This document shows, piece by piece, positions 1 through 9,359 of a stretch of DNA of 64,000 nucleotides. The position numbers and the translations under genes were made by a program. Source of the stretch: an uncultured Selenomonadales bacterium (GTDB lineage Bacteria > Bacillota > Negativicutes > Selenomonadales > Selenomonadaceae); contig CAMUZG010000008.1 of assembly GCA_947165145.1 (NCBI GenBank), positions 1 through 64,000 on the forward strand, given 5' to 3'. The notes under the pieces are model-generated. The model saw only the letters and a program-made list of their open reading frames with translations, did no database searches and was not told where the DNA came from. The stretch's first letter is position 1, and every line of letters starts with the position of its first letter.

Positions 1-588
1 CTGTCAACACATTACTATTTGGACTTGTGAACGCGGTGATAACGTTTGACAGCTGAAACGTTGCGGCGCGACCGTTGGATGCAACGTCACGTTGCACTTG
101 TCGAGCTGTCAACGCATTATTATCTGGACTTGTGAACGCGGTGATAACGTTTGACAGCTGAAACGTTGAATCGCGACATCTGGATGCAACGTCACGTTGC
201 ACTTGTCGAACTGTCAACACATTACTATTTGGACTTGTGAACGCGGTGATAACGTTTGACAGCTGAAACGTTGCGGCGCGACCGTTGGATGCAACGTCAC
301 GTTGCACTTGTCGAACTGTCAACGCATTACTATTTAGATTTGTGAACGCGGTGATAACGTTTGACAGCTGAAACGTTGAATCGCGACATCTGGATGCAAC
401 GTCACGTTGCACTTGTCGAACTGTCAACACATTACTATTTGGACTTGTGAACGCGGTGATAACGTTTGACAGCTGAAACGTTGCGGCGCGACCGTTGGAT
501 GCAACGTCACGTTGCACTTGTCGAACTGTCAACGCATTACTATTTAGATTTGTGAACGCGGTGATAACGTTTAACAGCTGAAACGTTG
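1..588. repeat. 105-bp tandem repeat array (5 full copies plus a partial)
   Basis: Copies begin at 1, 106, 211, 316, 421 and 526 (the last truncated), each exactly 105 bp. Two sub-types alternate: copies 1, 3 and 5 carry GCGGCGCGACCGT and copies 2 and 4 carry GAATCGCGACATC, so the higher-order period is 210 bp. Each unit holds two dyads: GCAACGT-C-ACGTTGC, and AACGTTT-N8-AAACGTT around CAGCTG. A further inverted pair, CTGTCAA/TTGACAG, spans about 50 bp. A 21-bp piece of the unit (532-552) recurs at 590-610, directly before the purB ribosome site. All plus frames are stopped in every unit. One minus frame is open from 622 down to 1 with 35-codon periodicity, but no convincing start or ribosome site was seen. 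No other gene is visible in 1-624. Confidence 0.95.
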
Positions 589-624
589 CCGCATTACTAT
601 TTAGATTTGTTAGGAGTGATGGTT

Positions 625-1917
625 ATGATTGAACGCTACACCTTGCCGGAGATGGGAAAGCTCTGGTCGATTGAAAACGAGTGGCAGACGATTCTTGACG
701 TGGAACTTGCCGCGTGTGACGCAATGGCTGAACTCGGCGAAATTCCCGTCGAAGCCGCAAAAAATATCCGCGCCAAAGCAAATTTCAACCTTGAACGCAT
801 TCACGAAATTGAATCCGTCACGCACCACGACATAATCGCGTTCTTGACGTGCGTCGGCGAATACGTCGGCGAAGACTCAAAATATATTCACAAGGGCTTG
901 ACTTCCAGCGACGTTAAAGACACCGCGATTTGTCTTATGATGAAACGCAGTGCCGAAATTATCCTTGACGACCTGCAAAAGTTCCGCGAGGTTTTGAGAC
1001 GCCGCGCAGTTGAATTCAAACACACACCTTGCATTGGCAGGACGCACGGCATTCACGCGGAGCCCATGACGTTCGGTTTAAAATTGTTGCTGTGGAGCGC
1101 GGAAATTGAACGTGACATTGAACGCGTCGAACACGCCAAAAAGATTGTCAGCGTCGGCAAATTGTCTGGAGCAGTCGGCACATATTCCAACATCGACCCG
1201 CGCATTGAAGAGCTTGTTTGCAAGAAATTGGATTTGACGCCCGTCCGCTTGGCAACGCAGGTCATTCAACGCGACAGACACGCCGAATACATGACGACGC
1301 TTGCGATTGTGGCGAGCACCTTGGAAAAAATCGCGACGGAAATTCGCAACCTGCAACGCACCGACATTCGCGAGGCTGAAGAATATTTTTCGCCCGGTCA
1401 AAAAGGTTCGTCGGCAATGCCGCACAAACGCAATCCAATCAACTGCGAACGTGTCGCGGGCATGGCGCGTCTCGTCAGAGGAAATGCAATCGCCGCAATG
1501 GAGGACATCACCCTTTGGCACGAGCGCGACATTTCGCACAGTTCGGTTGAACGCGTCATTTTGCCCGACAGCACAATCAACGTCGACTACTGCACGCGCA
1601 AGCTTACGAATATCGTTGACAAGTTGCTTGTCTACCCCGAAGCAATGTTGCATAATATGAACCGCACGGGCGGCTTGATGTACAGTCAGCGGCTGATGTT
1701 GGAGATTGTCGGCAAAGGTGTGTTGCGCGAGGACGCTTATAAATGGGTGCAACGTAACGCAATGAAACGTTGGCTTGACGGCGAAGATTTTCAGACGAAC
1801 ATTGCCGCCGACCCCGACATCACGAAATATTTGACTGCGGAGGAAATTGCTGACTGCTTTGACTACAAATTTTTCCTGCGCAATGTTGATATGATCTTTG
1901 AACGCTTTGAACTGTAA
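625..1917 (+). CDS. purB: Adenylosuccinate lyase
   Basis: Cytosolic lyase of purine synthesis. It cleaves SAICAR to AICAR plus fumarate and adenylosuccinate to AMP plus fumarate. The protein is 430 aa, the usual length of the short bacterial form. It starts MIERYTLPEMGKLWS, typical of the family, and carries the fumarase/aspartase-superfamily signature loop GSSAMPHKRNP near residue 263. The ATG at 625 is chosen because AGGAG (612-616) lies 8 nt upstream; the in-frame ATG at 619 is only 2 nt from it. It is the first gene of a purine cluster (purB-purC-small gene-purM-purN::H), and the repeat array ends right at its leader, so that array may influence expression. Confidence 0.96.
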   Translation: MIERYTLPEMGKLWSIENEWQTILDVELAACDAMAELGEIPVEAAKNIRAKANFNLERIHEIESVTHHDIIAFLTCVGEYVGEDSKYIHKGLTSSDVKDTAICLMMKRSAEIILDDLQKFREVLRRRAVEFKHTPCIGRTHGIHAEPMTFGLKLLLWSAEIERDIERVEHAKKIVSVGKLSGAVGTYSNIDPRIEELVCKKLDLTPVRLATQVIQRDRHAEYMTTLAIVASTLEKIATEIRNLQRTDIREAEEYFSPGQKGSSAMPHKRNPINCERVAGMARLVRGNAIAAMEDITLWHERDISHSSVERVILPDSTINVDYCTRKLTNIVDKLLVYPEAMLHNMNRTGGLMYSQRLMLEIVGKGVLREDAYKWVQRNAMKRWLDGEDFQTNIAADPDITKYLTAEEIADCFDYKFFLRNVDMIFERFEL

Positions 1918-1955
1918 GGGACAATTCCTAAAAGCTTAAACTGGAGGTAAAAAAC

Positions 1956-2663
1956 ATGATTAAAGGCAATCTTCTCTACGAAGGCAAGGCAAAATGCGTC
2001 TACGAGACCGACAACCCTAACGAACTTCTTGTATACTTCAAAGACGACGCAACCGCCGGCAACGGAGCAAAACACGGCACCATTCAAGACAAAGGCATCA
2101 TCAACAACAAAATCAGCACGTACTTTTTCAAGCTACTCAAAGATCGCGGAATCAAAACGCATTTCCTCGAAACCGTCAGCAAACGCGAAATGCTCATCAG
2201 ACGGCTTGACATGATTAAGCTTGAAATTATCGTGCGCAACATCGTCGCGGGCAGTTTGGTCAAACGTCTCGGCTTGCCCGAAGGTACACCGCTTGCCGCG
2301 CCGATAATCGAGTACGACTATAAGAGCGACGAACTCGGCGACCCGATGCTCAATCGTTGGCACATCATGGCGTTAAAATTGGCGTCAATCGACGAGATTA
2401 ACGAAATCGAACACATTTCTCTTTCCGTCAACGCAATCATGCGCGAACTGCTCAAGGCTAAAAACGTTGAACTGGTTGACTTCAAACTGGAATTCGGGCG
2501 CGACAAAGACGGTACAATTTTCCTTGCCGACGAAATTTCCCCCGACAACTGCCGTTTCTGGGACGCTGACACTCACGAGAAACTCGACAAAGATCGTTTC
2601 CGTCAAGACCTCGGTGGCGTCGAAGAGGCTTATCAAGAAATGCTCAATCGTTTGACCATGTAA
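1956..2663 (+). CDS. purC: SAICAR synthetase
   Basis: Phosphoribosylaminoimidazole-succinocarboxamide synthase: ATP-dependent ligation of aspartate to CAIR, the step just before PurB. It is 235 aa, normal for a monofunctional bacterial PurC. Visible family features are the N-terminal LLYEGKAKCVYET, the central LEIIVRNIVAGSL, and VDFKLEFGRDKDG followed by LADEISPDNCRFWD in the C-terminal part. GGAGG lies at 1943-1947, 8 nt before the ATG. It is 38 bp downstream of purB on the same strand and almost certainly co-transcribed. Confidence 0.97.
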   Translation: MIKGNLLYEGKAKCVYETDNPNELLVYFKDDATAGNGAKHGTIQDKGIINNKISTYFFKLLKDRGIKTHFLETVSKREMLIRRLDMIKLEIIVRNIVAGSLVKRLGLPEGTPLAAPIIEYDYKSDELGDPMLNRWHIMALKLASIDEINEIEHISLSVNAIMRELLKAKNVELVDFKLEFGRDKDGTIFLADEISPDNCRFWDADTHEKLDKDRFRQDLGGVEEAYQEMLNRLTM

Positions 2664-2675
2664 GGAGAAATTCCC

Positions 2676-3026
2676 ATGCTGAAAAATTTTTTCGTCGCGT
2701 CGATTGTCAGTCTGATAATCTGCGCGGGTGTCGCGGCTGAGGCGGCGGAAATTTACGTTGGCAATTCGCCAGCCACGGGCTACGATTGCTACGTCTTGAC
2801 GAACACAATCCGCCACAAGAACGAACACCGCATGTTGATAAGTTTCGCGACGCTCAAAATGGTCGACAGCTACGGCGACGCGCAATATCTCGATTACACG
2901 TTCTACGATTTGGACGGCGATTTTGTCGACGTTGAGTTCAGCAATTCGCAAGGCTTCAAAGGTCGTGCGACGGCTCAAGGTACTCCGATTGAATGGGCGA
3001 TGTACTCGGTCATCAGAGACTATTAA
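2676..3026 (+). CDS. Small secreted protein of unknown function inside the purine operon
   Basis: A 116-aa protein. The first ~23 residues look like a Sec signal peptide: MLKNFF, a hydrophobic core VASIVSLIICAGVA, then a likely signal peptidase I site in AEA-AE. The mature part is about 90 residues, rich in Tyr, Asp and Phe, with no cysteine pairs and no motif I recognise. Start supported by AAGGAG 2662-2667, 8 nt upstream. Its position between purC and purM is odd for an exported protein; it may simply ride in the operon. Function unknown. The ~120 bp after it hold no other gene. Confidence 0.7.
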   Translation: MLKNFFVASIVSLIICAGVAAEAAEIYVGNSPATGYDCYVLTNTIRHKNEHRMLISFATLKMVDSYGDAQYLDYTFYDLDGDFVDVEFSNSQGFKGRATAQGTPIEWAMYSVIRDY

Positions 3027-3149
3027 AAAAATTTTTCGAGCGGCTTGCGGTCGGCGGACATGTCGATTGCCTGTCGCTTTAAATTTTTCACGAAGAATTA
3101 ATCAAATACAAAGCAAATCTCACGATTGAATATTTCAAGGAGAATTTTA

Positions 3150-4196
3150 ATGAAGCAACTGACGTATAAAGATGCGGGCGTGGACATCGACGCGGGCAAC
3201 GAGTCCGTGCGCCTGATAAAAAATTTTGTTCGCTCAACTTATCGCCCCGAAGTTTTAGGCGACATCGGCGGTTTCGGCGGACTGTTCGCGCTGAAAAATT
3301 ATGACGAGCCGATTTTGGTCAGCGGCACTGACGGCGTCGGCACAAAGCTCAAAATCGCGTTCATGCTCAACAAACACGACACAATCGGGCAGGACGCTGT
3401 TGCCATGTGCGTTAACGATATTCTCGTGCAAGGTGCCGAGCCGTTATTTTTCTTGGATTATCTCGCTGTCGGCAAGCTCAAACCTTCGCAGGTCGCCGAA
3501 ATCGTCGGTGGTGTCGCCAAAGCCTGCAAGGAGTCGGGTTGCGCGTTGATTGGCGGTGAAACTGCCGAGATGAGCGGATTTTATTCGGACGGTGAATACG
3601 ACATTGCGGGCTTCGCGGTCGGCGTCGTCGAACGGAAAAATTTGATAACTCCCGCGCGCGTCAAGATCGGTGACGTTTTAATCGGTCTGCCGTCAAGCGG
3701 TCTGCACTCCAACGGATTCAGTCTCGTGCGCAAAATTGTTTTCGAGCACATGAAGTTCACGGGCGACGAAAAATTTGACGGACTCTATAAAACTTTGGGC
3801 GAAGAACTTCTGACACCAACGCGCCTTTATCCCGCGACGTGTCTGCCGCTGATAAAAAATTTCGGCGAAAAAATTCACGGACTTGTTCACGTGACGGGCG
3901 GCGGATTTTACGACAACATTCCCCGCGCATTGCCCGACGGTCTCGGCGCGACGATTGACGCTGATTCTTGGTGCGTGCCGAAAATTTTCAAACTTCTGCA
4001 AGAGTGGGGCAACGTCACGAGCCGCGAGATGTTCCGAACGTTTAACTGCGGTATCGGCATGATTTTAATCGTCGACGAGGCGGCGTTGTCTTACATTGAC
4101 GCGCACCTGAACGAAAATTATGAGCCGTTCTACATAATCGGTCGCGTCGAAGAAGGTAGCGGCGTTGAAATTTCGGGAGGTGAATTCAATGATTAA
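3150..4196 (+). CDS. purM: Phosphoribosylformylglycinamidine cyclo-ligase (AIR synthetase)
   Basis: ATP-dependent ring closure of FGAM to AIR in the purine pathway. It is 348 aa, full length. It begins [18 protein letters not shown], the standard PurM N-terminus. Further family blocks are [17 protein letters not shown], the central [15 protein letters not shown] and the C-terminal [17 protein letters not shown]. The ATG at 3150 has AAGGAG at 3138-3143; an upstream TTG at 3126 adds eight residues that do not fit the family. Its last bases overlap the start of purN (ATGATTAA), so translation is probably coupled. Confidence 0.97.
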   Translation: MKQLTYKDAGVDIDAGNESVRLIKNFVRSTYRPEVLGDIGGFGGLFALKNYDEPILVSGTDGVGTKLKIAFMLNKHDTIGQDAVAMCVNDILVQGAEPLFFLDYLAVGKLKPSQVAEIVGGVAKACKESGCALIGGETAEMSGFYSDGEYDIAGFAVGVVERKNLITPARVKIGDVLIGLPSSGLHSNGFSLVRKIVFEHMKFTGDEKFDGLYKTLGEELLTPTRLYPATCLPLIKNFGEKIHGLVHVTGGGFYDNIPRALPDGLGATIDADSWCVPKIFKLLQEWGNVTSREMFRTFNCGIGMILIVDEAALSYIDAHLNENYEPFYIIGRVEEGSGVEISGGEFND

Positions 4197-5376
4197 ACTG
4201 GCAGTCTTATGTTCGGGACGCGGCACGGATTTACAATCAATCGTCGACGCGATTGACAGCGGCTATCTCGCGGCGGAAATTTCTATCGTGCTCACCGACA
4301 AGCCGAACGTCGGAGCCTTGACTCGCGCGGAAAATGCCGGCATTAAAAATATTTGCGTCGACAGAAAAAATTTCGACTCTCGCGCAGATTTTGAGGCGGA
4401 ACTTCTCAAACATCTTGAAGGCGTCGATTTGGTGATATTGGCGGGCTTTATGCGGATTTTGAGCGCGGATTTCGTCAAACACTTCGAGGGTCGGCTCATG
4501 AATATTCACCCGTCGTTACTGCCGGCGTTCCCAGGCGCACACGCTCACCGCGACGTTTTGGCTTACGGCGCAAAAATTTCGGGTTGCACGGTTCATTTCG
4601 TCGACGAAGGCACCGACAGCGGTCCGATAATCCTGCAAGCGGCGGTTGAAGTTCGCGAAGACGATACCGAAGAAACTTTGGCGGCGCGTGTTCTTGAGCA
4701 GGAGCACATCATTTATCCGCAGGCGATTAAATTGTTCATTGACGGGCGGTTGAAAATCGTCGGTCGCAAAGTTGAGATTGGAGGCGGCAACATGAAAATC
4801 AAACGGGCTTTAATCAGTGTGTCGAACAAATTGGGCGTGGTCGAGCTTGCGAAGAGCTTGAGCAAATGCGGCGTCGAAATCATCAGCACGGGCGGCACAG
4901 GCAAAGCGATTCGCGCGGCGGGAATCCCCGTTACTTACGTCAGCGACTTGACCGGCTTCCCCGAAATCATGAACGGGCGCGTCAAAACTCTCAATCCGAA
5001 AATCCACGGCGGTATTCTTGCTGTGCGCGACAATCCCGAACACGTTCGCCAAATGGAGGAGAATGGCATTGAACCGATTGATCTTGTCGTCGTCAATCTG
5101 TATCCGTTCAAGAAGACGATTGCCAAGCCGAACGTCACGCTTGCGGACGCGATTGAAAATATCGACATTGGCGGTCCTGCGATGATTCGTGCGGCGGCGA
5201 AGAACTTTAACTTCGTGACGGTCGTGACAAATCCCGAACGCTACGACGAAATTGCCAAACTGGTCAAAGAGACGGGCGAAGTGCCGTTGGACGTGCGCAA
5301 GGCTTTGGCGACGGAGGCTTTCGCGCACACGGCGGACTATGACGCGGCAATCACCAAATATCTTGCGGCGGTCTGA
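4189..5376 (+). CDS. purN-purH: PurN - PurH(N) fusion: GAR transformylase fused to IMP cyclohydrolase, AICAR transformylase domain absent
   Basis: A 395-aa fusion. Residues 1 to ~200 are PurN, the formyl-THF-dependent GAR transformylase: [11 protein letters not shown] at the N-terminus, then [17 protein letters not shown] with the catalytic Asn/His, then [12 protein letters not shown]. Residues 202-395 match only the N-terminal MGS-like IMP cyclohydrolase half of Pur[49 protein letters not shown]. The protein stops at [19 protein letters not shown], where normal ~510-aa PurH continues into the AICAR transformylase domain, which is not found here. At the junction GGAGG (4780-4784) sits 7 nt before an in-frame ATG (4792), so a separate cyclohydrolase may also be made. 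Start at 4189 from GGGAGG (4175-4180). The missing transformylase must be encoded elsewhere or replaced. Confidence 0.93.
   Translation: MIKLAVLCSGRGTDLQSIVDAIDSGYLAAEISIVLTDKPNVGALTRAENAGIKNICVDRKNFDSRADFEAELLKHLEGVDLVILAGFMRILSADFVKHFEGRLMNIHPSLLPAFPGAHAHRDVLAYGAKISGCTVHFVDEGTDSGPIILQAAVEVREDDTEETLAARVLEQEHIIYPQAIKLFIDGRLKIVGRKVEIGGGNMKIKRALISVSNKLGVVELAKSLSKCGVEIISTGGTGKAIRAAGIPVTYVSDLTGFPEIMNGRVKTLNPKIHGGILAVRDNPEHVRQMEENGIEPIDLVVVNLYPFKKTIAKPNVTLADAIENIDIGGPAMIRAAAKNFNFVTVVTNPERYDEIAKLVKETGEVPLDVRKALATEAFAHTADYDAAITKYLAAV
4780..4794 (+). promoter_or_regulatory. Internal ribosome binding site and ATG at the purN/purH junction
   Basis: GGAGG at 4780-4784, a 7-nt spacer and ATG at 4792-4794, in frame with the fusion. 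The residues after it ([13 protein letters not shown]) are a normal PurH N-terminus. This suggests that two adjacent genes lost the intervening stop codon, while the internal start may still be used. Confidence 0.6.
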
Positions 5377-5403
5377 TTCACATTCGCGCGGCGGAAACTT
5401 TCA

Positions 5404-7761
5404 ATGGAGATGATTAAAATTAAAAATACGGACATGAGGCGTCGGCTCTGCGCTGTTGCAATTCTTTTGAGCATGAGCACGACACCTGTTCACGCCGCCG
5501 AGCCTGAAACTGATTCTGATTTGCCCGCGCAGATTGTTGAAGTCGATGAGGAGGCGCAAACTGCCGAGCTAACTAAAATTCTTGAAGGCGACGACTTCAC
5601 CGACGAAGAACTTGCCGCGCTGAAAGACATCTTGCAAAGCTTGAACGACCAAAATTTTTTCGAGCGGACGATTGACGCAATCGGCGGCAAATTTATCAAC
5701 GCGATACCTTTCACGAGCGAGGAACCTTCTACAATTGGATTGAACCTGCGCGGCGAGAACAACATTTTCATTCAGCGCGACGACATTTTATTGACGGGCG
5801 ACAATTCCGTCGGCGTGAATATCGGCGGCGTGGAAAATCGATTCATCTTGACGAAGAACGCGACAATCACGGCGGACGGTCTCGGCGGCAAAGGAATTCT
5901 GATTTACGGCGGACGCGGGCACCTGCTCAACATCGGCGGAAAAATTTTCGCGGCGGGCAATGCGATTGAGTTCAATGCCGATTCACTCGACGAGGACGGC
6001 GAACCGCTTGTCAACGATTTAAATTTGTCGGGGCAAATTCACGGCAACGAACACGCAATTTTCATCGGCAAGAATTCTTTCGTGCGGAACATCAACCTCA
6101 ACGCGGGCGCGGAGATTATCGGCGACATCGAATCAATTTCCGACAGCACGACCGATTTCAACTTCAACGCCCCGATAACTTACGGCGGGAAAATTTTCGG
6201 CAATATCAATCTGCACATCAACGACACACTGAAATTTTCTGGCGCGGCTGAAGTTGTCGGTGTCGAAATCGTCAACGGAGCGGAACTTTTCGGCGGCACG
6301 TTCACCACGAAAAATTTCATCAACCACGGCACGATTGGCGCGTTGTCGCCCGAAGAAAATCTCGTTATCAACGGCAACTTAATCAGCGACGGCTTTTTGA
6401 AAAAAATCAGCGGCGGCTCGGCGGGATTGATTATCGTCCACGGCAACGCGAACATCGACGGCTCAACCGTCACGACCGACAGCTTGCTTCCAAACGAAAC
6501 TGCGATTGTCCTTGTCGCCGATTCGATTAGCGGTAAGATAAAAAATCCCACGGGCAACCCCGTCCCGATTTCCGCAATGCTCAACGCTACGGGCAGTGTT
6601 ATCGGCGGCAAATTGTTCGTCACGACAAGCGAGGCGGATAATCTCGGCAAAATGAATTCGCAGGAACAAAAGACCTTGACCGCAATGAAGGACATGTTCA
6701 GCACGCTCGACGACGATAAGCAAAATCAAATGCGCGACTTGTACAATCTCGAACCGCCCGCCGCAAAGGAGACGTTGACGCAGATAAGCTCGAATGATTC
6801 CGCGCAGGTGATGAGCGTCGCACAGCAAAATACCGTTGTCGACAAAATGATTGCCACGCGTGTCACGCAAGTTTTCGCGCCGAGTTACGTTGATTTGAAC
6901 GTCAACCCGATGAATTTCGCGGACGGTGATGACGGCGTTAATTTCAAAGTCAAAGTTCCGACGCGGCAGGAAAATAATTTCTGGCTCAACGGCATGAAGA
7001 ACTGGGGCAATCTGCGCGGCGGCACCGATTATCACGGCAGCGTCATCATCGGCGGCTACGACCGTTCTTTCGGCGACAAATGGCGTGCAGGAATTTTCGC
7101 GACGTACGGCACAATCGGTTACGGTGCAGACTCTTCGCGGGCAACTGTCTACGATACTCGGTTCGGAATTTACGGCGGCTACCACAATCGCGCGAGTGAT
7201 GTTTATCTTTACGTCAACGGCGGGCAACTGCGCAATTCTCTGCATCGCGGACTTTCATCGCTCGGCTTGACGACCAACGCCAATTACAAAAGTCGCATAA
7301 TCGAATTCGGCGGCGAATACAAGTACGACCTGCAACCGCGACGCAAATGGCATGTTAGCCCGTTCGTGAATGTGCAGACTTCGCACCTTCGACAGAACAG
7401 CTACAACGAACACGGAGCCGGCATTTACAATCAGCACGTCGACGCGCACAACAACACTTACTTTGCCGCACAGGTCGGGCTTGATTTGAAACGCTACTAT
7501 CGCGCGGGAATGTTCGGCTTGCGGCTCGGCGTTAAGTACGGCTTCACGGGCGTAGACCCCGATTTGAACATCAGCTACGAAGGCGATGGCGGGCGCAGTT
7601 ATCGTCTGCGGCAACAGCGCGACAAAACTCATTTCGTGTTCAGCGTGCGCGGTGAAAATGAATTTGCTCGCGGATGGTTTGCGGGCGGTGAAGCTGAAGT
7701 TCAACTCGGCGAAAACGACAAAGACATTACCGCGTCGCTCATGTTAAGACGAACTTGGTGA
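5404..7761 (+). CDS. Autotransporter with C-terminal outer-membrane beta-barrel
   Basis: A 785-aa secreted outer-membrane protein (type V secretion). The N-terminal ~32 residues contain a basic stretch (MRRR), a hydrophobic core and an AHA/AAE-like cleavage region. An acidic linker (about 33-75) follows. Residues ~100-400 are Gly/Asn/Ile-rich with repeated strand-turn patterns, typical of a beta-helical passenger. A helical linker with MKDMFSTLDDDKQNQM precedes residues ~520-785, an autotransporter barrel with alternating aromatic strands ending in LMLRRTW, a terminal aromatic expected for BAM recognition. The ATG at 5404 has only a weak upstream ribosome site; ATG at 5434 is an alternative. 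The ligand is unknown. It implies a diderm cell. It lies 27 bp after the purine genes and 17 bp before the response regulator. Confidence 0.9.
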   Translation: MEMIKIKNTDMRRRLCAVAILLSMSTTPVHAAEPETDSDLPAQIVEVDEEAQTAELTKILEGDDFTDEELAALKDILQSLNDQNFFERTIDAIGGKFINAIPFTSEEPSTIGLNLRGENNIFIQRDDILLTGDNSVGVNIGGVENRFILTKNATITADGLGGKGILIYGGRGHLLNIGGKIFAAGNAIEFNADSLDEDGEPLVNDLNLSGQIHGNEHAIFIGKNSFVRNINLNAGAEIIGDIESISDSTTDFNFNAPITYGGKIFGNINLHINDTLKFSGAAEVVGVEIVNGAELFGGTFTTKNFINHGTIGALSPEENLVINGNLISDGFLKKISGGSAGLIIVHGNANIDGSTVTTDSLLPNETAIVLVADSISGKIKNPTGNPVPISAMLNATGSVIGGKLFVTTSEADNLGKMNSQEQKTLTAMKDMFSTLDDDKQNQMRDLYNLEPPAAKETLTQISSNDSAQVMSVAQQNTVVDKMIATRVTQVFAPSYVDLNVNPMNFADGDDGVNFKVKVPTRQENNFWLNGMKNWGNLRGGTDYHGSVIIGGYDRSFGDKWRAGIFATYGTIGYGADSSRATVYDTRFGIYGGYHNRASDVYLYVNGGQLRNSLHRGLSSLGLTTNANYKSRIIEFGGEYKYDLQPRRKWHVSPFVNVQTSHLRQNSYNEHGAGIYNQHVDAHNNTYFAAQVGLDLKRYYRAGMFGLRLGVKYGFTGVDPDLNISYEGDGGRSYRLRQQRDKTHFVFSVRGENEFARGWFAGGEAEVQLGENDKDITASLMLRRTW

Positions 7762-7778
7762 CGAAGGGAGATTTTTCA

Positions 7779-8468
7779 ATGGCAGATTCCGCAAAAATTT
7801 TTATCGTGGAAGACGAACGCCCGATAGCGCGATTGCTCCAACTCACGCTCGAAAAGCAAGGCTTCAAGACCGCAATCGAACCGAATGGTCGCCGCGCTTA
7901 CGAACGAATTCTTCAGGAGAAATATGATTTGATTTTGCTCGACGTGATGTTGCCCGAAATGGACGGCATGGAAATTTGTCGACGTGTGCGAGAAGTCAGC
8001 GACGTCCCGATAATCATGCTCACCGCCCGCGACGAAGTGATTGATAAAGTCGAAGGGCTTGACCTCGGCGCGGACGATTACGTCACAAAACCTTACGACA
8101 TGGACGAGTTATTGGCGCGAATTCGTGGCGCAATTCGTCGACATTCCGAACGCGTTCGTGCCGCCGAGGAAACTCGTTACGTCGTCAAAAATATGATTGT
8201 CTACCCCGAACGCTACGAAGTCACCGTCAACGGGCAGCAGGTTGAATTGACGCACAAGGAATACGAACTGCTTAAATATCTCGTCGAGAACAAGCGCACC
8301 GTTCTGAGCCGCGACCAAATTCTCCAAACAGTTTGGGGCTACGATTACATCGGCGACACCAACGTTGTCGACGTGTACATCAGCTATCTGCGCTCCAAGA
8401 TTGATGACAAGTTCGGCGAAAAATATATTTACACGACCAGAGGCGTCGGCTATGCGATTAGGGATTAA
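7779..8468 (+). CDS. OmpR/PhoB-family response regulator
   Basis: A 229-aa DNA-binding response regulator. The receiver domain (1-~118) has the acidic pair ED near 11-12, the phosphoacceptor Asp55 in LILLDVMLPEMDG, the conserved Thr in IIMLTARDE and Lys in VTKPYD. The C-terminal winged helix (~130-229) ends with TTRGVGYAI, typical of Trans_reg_C. Start at 7779 from GGGAG (7766-7770); an earlier in-frame start at 7755 overlaps the autotransporter stop. Its last 17 bp overlap the histidine kinase start, so the two are translationally coupled. Confidence 0.95.
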   Translation: MADSAKIFIVEDERPIARLLQLTLEKQGFKTAIEPNGRRAYERILQEKYDLILLDVMLPEMDGMEICRRVREVSDVPIIMLTARDEVIDKVEGLDLGADDYVTKPYDMDELLARIRGAIRRHSERVRAAEETRYVVKNMIVYPERYEVTVNGQQVELTHKEYELLKYLVENKRTVLSRDQILQTVWGYDYIGDTNVVDVYISYLRSKIDDKFGEKYIYTTRGVGYAIRD

Positions 8469-9171
8469 CGCGGCGCGGGCAGTTAATTTATCGGAAAGTC
8501 TTCTTCGCCAACAACGTTTCGTTAACGACGTGTCGCACGAACTGAGAACGCCGCTAACAATCATTCGCGGCTACGTCGAAATTCTCGAACGCTACGGCAT
8601 GGAAGACCCAAGTTTATTTCAAGAGGCAGTCGCGTCAATCAAAACGTCCGCGCAGAACATGCAACGGCTTGTTGAAAGTCTGCTATTCTTGGCGCGTGCC
8701 GAACAAGGTCGTCAGCCGCTAAAAAAAATTCCCGTCAAATTGGACGACCTGCTGAAAAGTTTCGTTGAAGTGTATCCATCGCCGCGCGTGAAAATTTCAG
8801 AGCTCATGCCATGCAAAATTTCTGGCGACGCGGAATTTTTGAAGAAAATGTTCGCCGCATTCCTGGACAACGCAATCAGATACAGCCCGCCCGATACCGA
8901 CGTTGAAGTTTCGCTGACGACCTGCGACAATCACGCCGCGTTGAAATTCATCGACAAGGGCATCGGCATTTCGGAAGAGGATCGCGCCAAAATTTTCGAC
9001 CACTTCTACCGCACCGACAAATCCCGCACCAAACTCGACGACGGCGAGACTTCCGTTGGGCTCGGCTTGTCGATTGCGAAATGGATTGCTGACCGCCACG
9101 ACATCACGATTGACGTTGCAAGCACGCTCGGCGAAGGTACAACCTTTACGCTGACAATCCCGACGATTTAG
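8452..9171 (+). CDS. Truncated, sensor-less histidine kinase
   Basis: A 239-aa kinase core. The H-box FVNDVSHELRTPLT (His29) is almost at the N-terminus. It is followed by an N-box (DNAIRYSP), G1 (DKGIGISEED), F-box region (FDHFYRTDKSR) and G2 (GLGLSIAKW), so the catalytic parts look intact. Kinases paired with OmpR-type regulators normally carry ~200 more N-terminal residues with two membrane helices, a sensor and HAMP. None are present, and the upstream sequence is the intact 3' end of the regulator. The protein should therefore be cytosolic. The start ATG at 8452 lies inside the regulator gene. The C-terminus IPTI plus TAG coincides with the left end of a MITE-like repeat (9168-9236). Confidence 0.88.
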   Translation: MRLGINAARAVNLSESLLRQQRFVNDVSHELRTPLTIIRGYVEILERYGMEDPSLFQEAVASIKTSAQNMQRLVESLLFLARAEQGRQPLKKIPVKLDDLLKSFVEVYPSPRVKISELMPCKISGDAEFLKKMFAAFLDNAIRYSPPDTDVEVSLTTCDNHAALKFIDKGIGISEEDRAKIFDHFYRTDKSRTKLDDGETSVGLGLSIAKWIADRHDITIDVASTLGEGTTFTLTIPTI

Positions 9172-9236
9172 GGGCTGTTAGCAAACTCAGACAGTGACGG
9201 TTATCATCGTAATTCCAAGTTGCCAACACGCTCTAA
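9168..9236. repeat. MITE-like element, copy A (internally deleted)
   Basis: The left end TTAGGGGCTGTTAGCAA and the right end (read on the minus strand) TTAGAGCGTGTTGGCAA are imperfect terminal inverted repeats. The left end plus CAGTGACGGTT is shared with the copy at 50914-51030. This copy lacks the long central palindrome of the other. The element supplies the kinase's TAG stop codon. Confidence 0.75.
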
Positions 9237-9249
9237 GCAGACCGCAAGA

Positions 9250-9283
9250 AAGTTCGCTTCATGCACGTGAGGCGGACTTTTTT
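9250..9283 (+). terminator. Rho-independent terminator after the two-component operon
   Basis: Stem AAGTTCGCTTCA / TGAGGCGGACTT (12 pairs with two G-U) with a 6-nt loop, followed by TTTT. It lies ~80 bp after the kinase stop. Confidence 0.85.
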
Positions 9284-9359
9284 CGTGCGCGAATTCAACG
9301 TTGCCTTTCATGGGCGTTTGCGTTATCATTGAAAAAATTTTTTGCGCGGGAGTGATTTT

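Noticed and set aside
1-588. CRISPR array
   Set aside because: The repeats are directly contiguous 105-bp units without unique spacers, and no cas genes are nearby.
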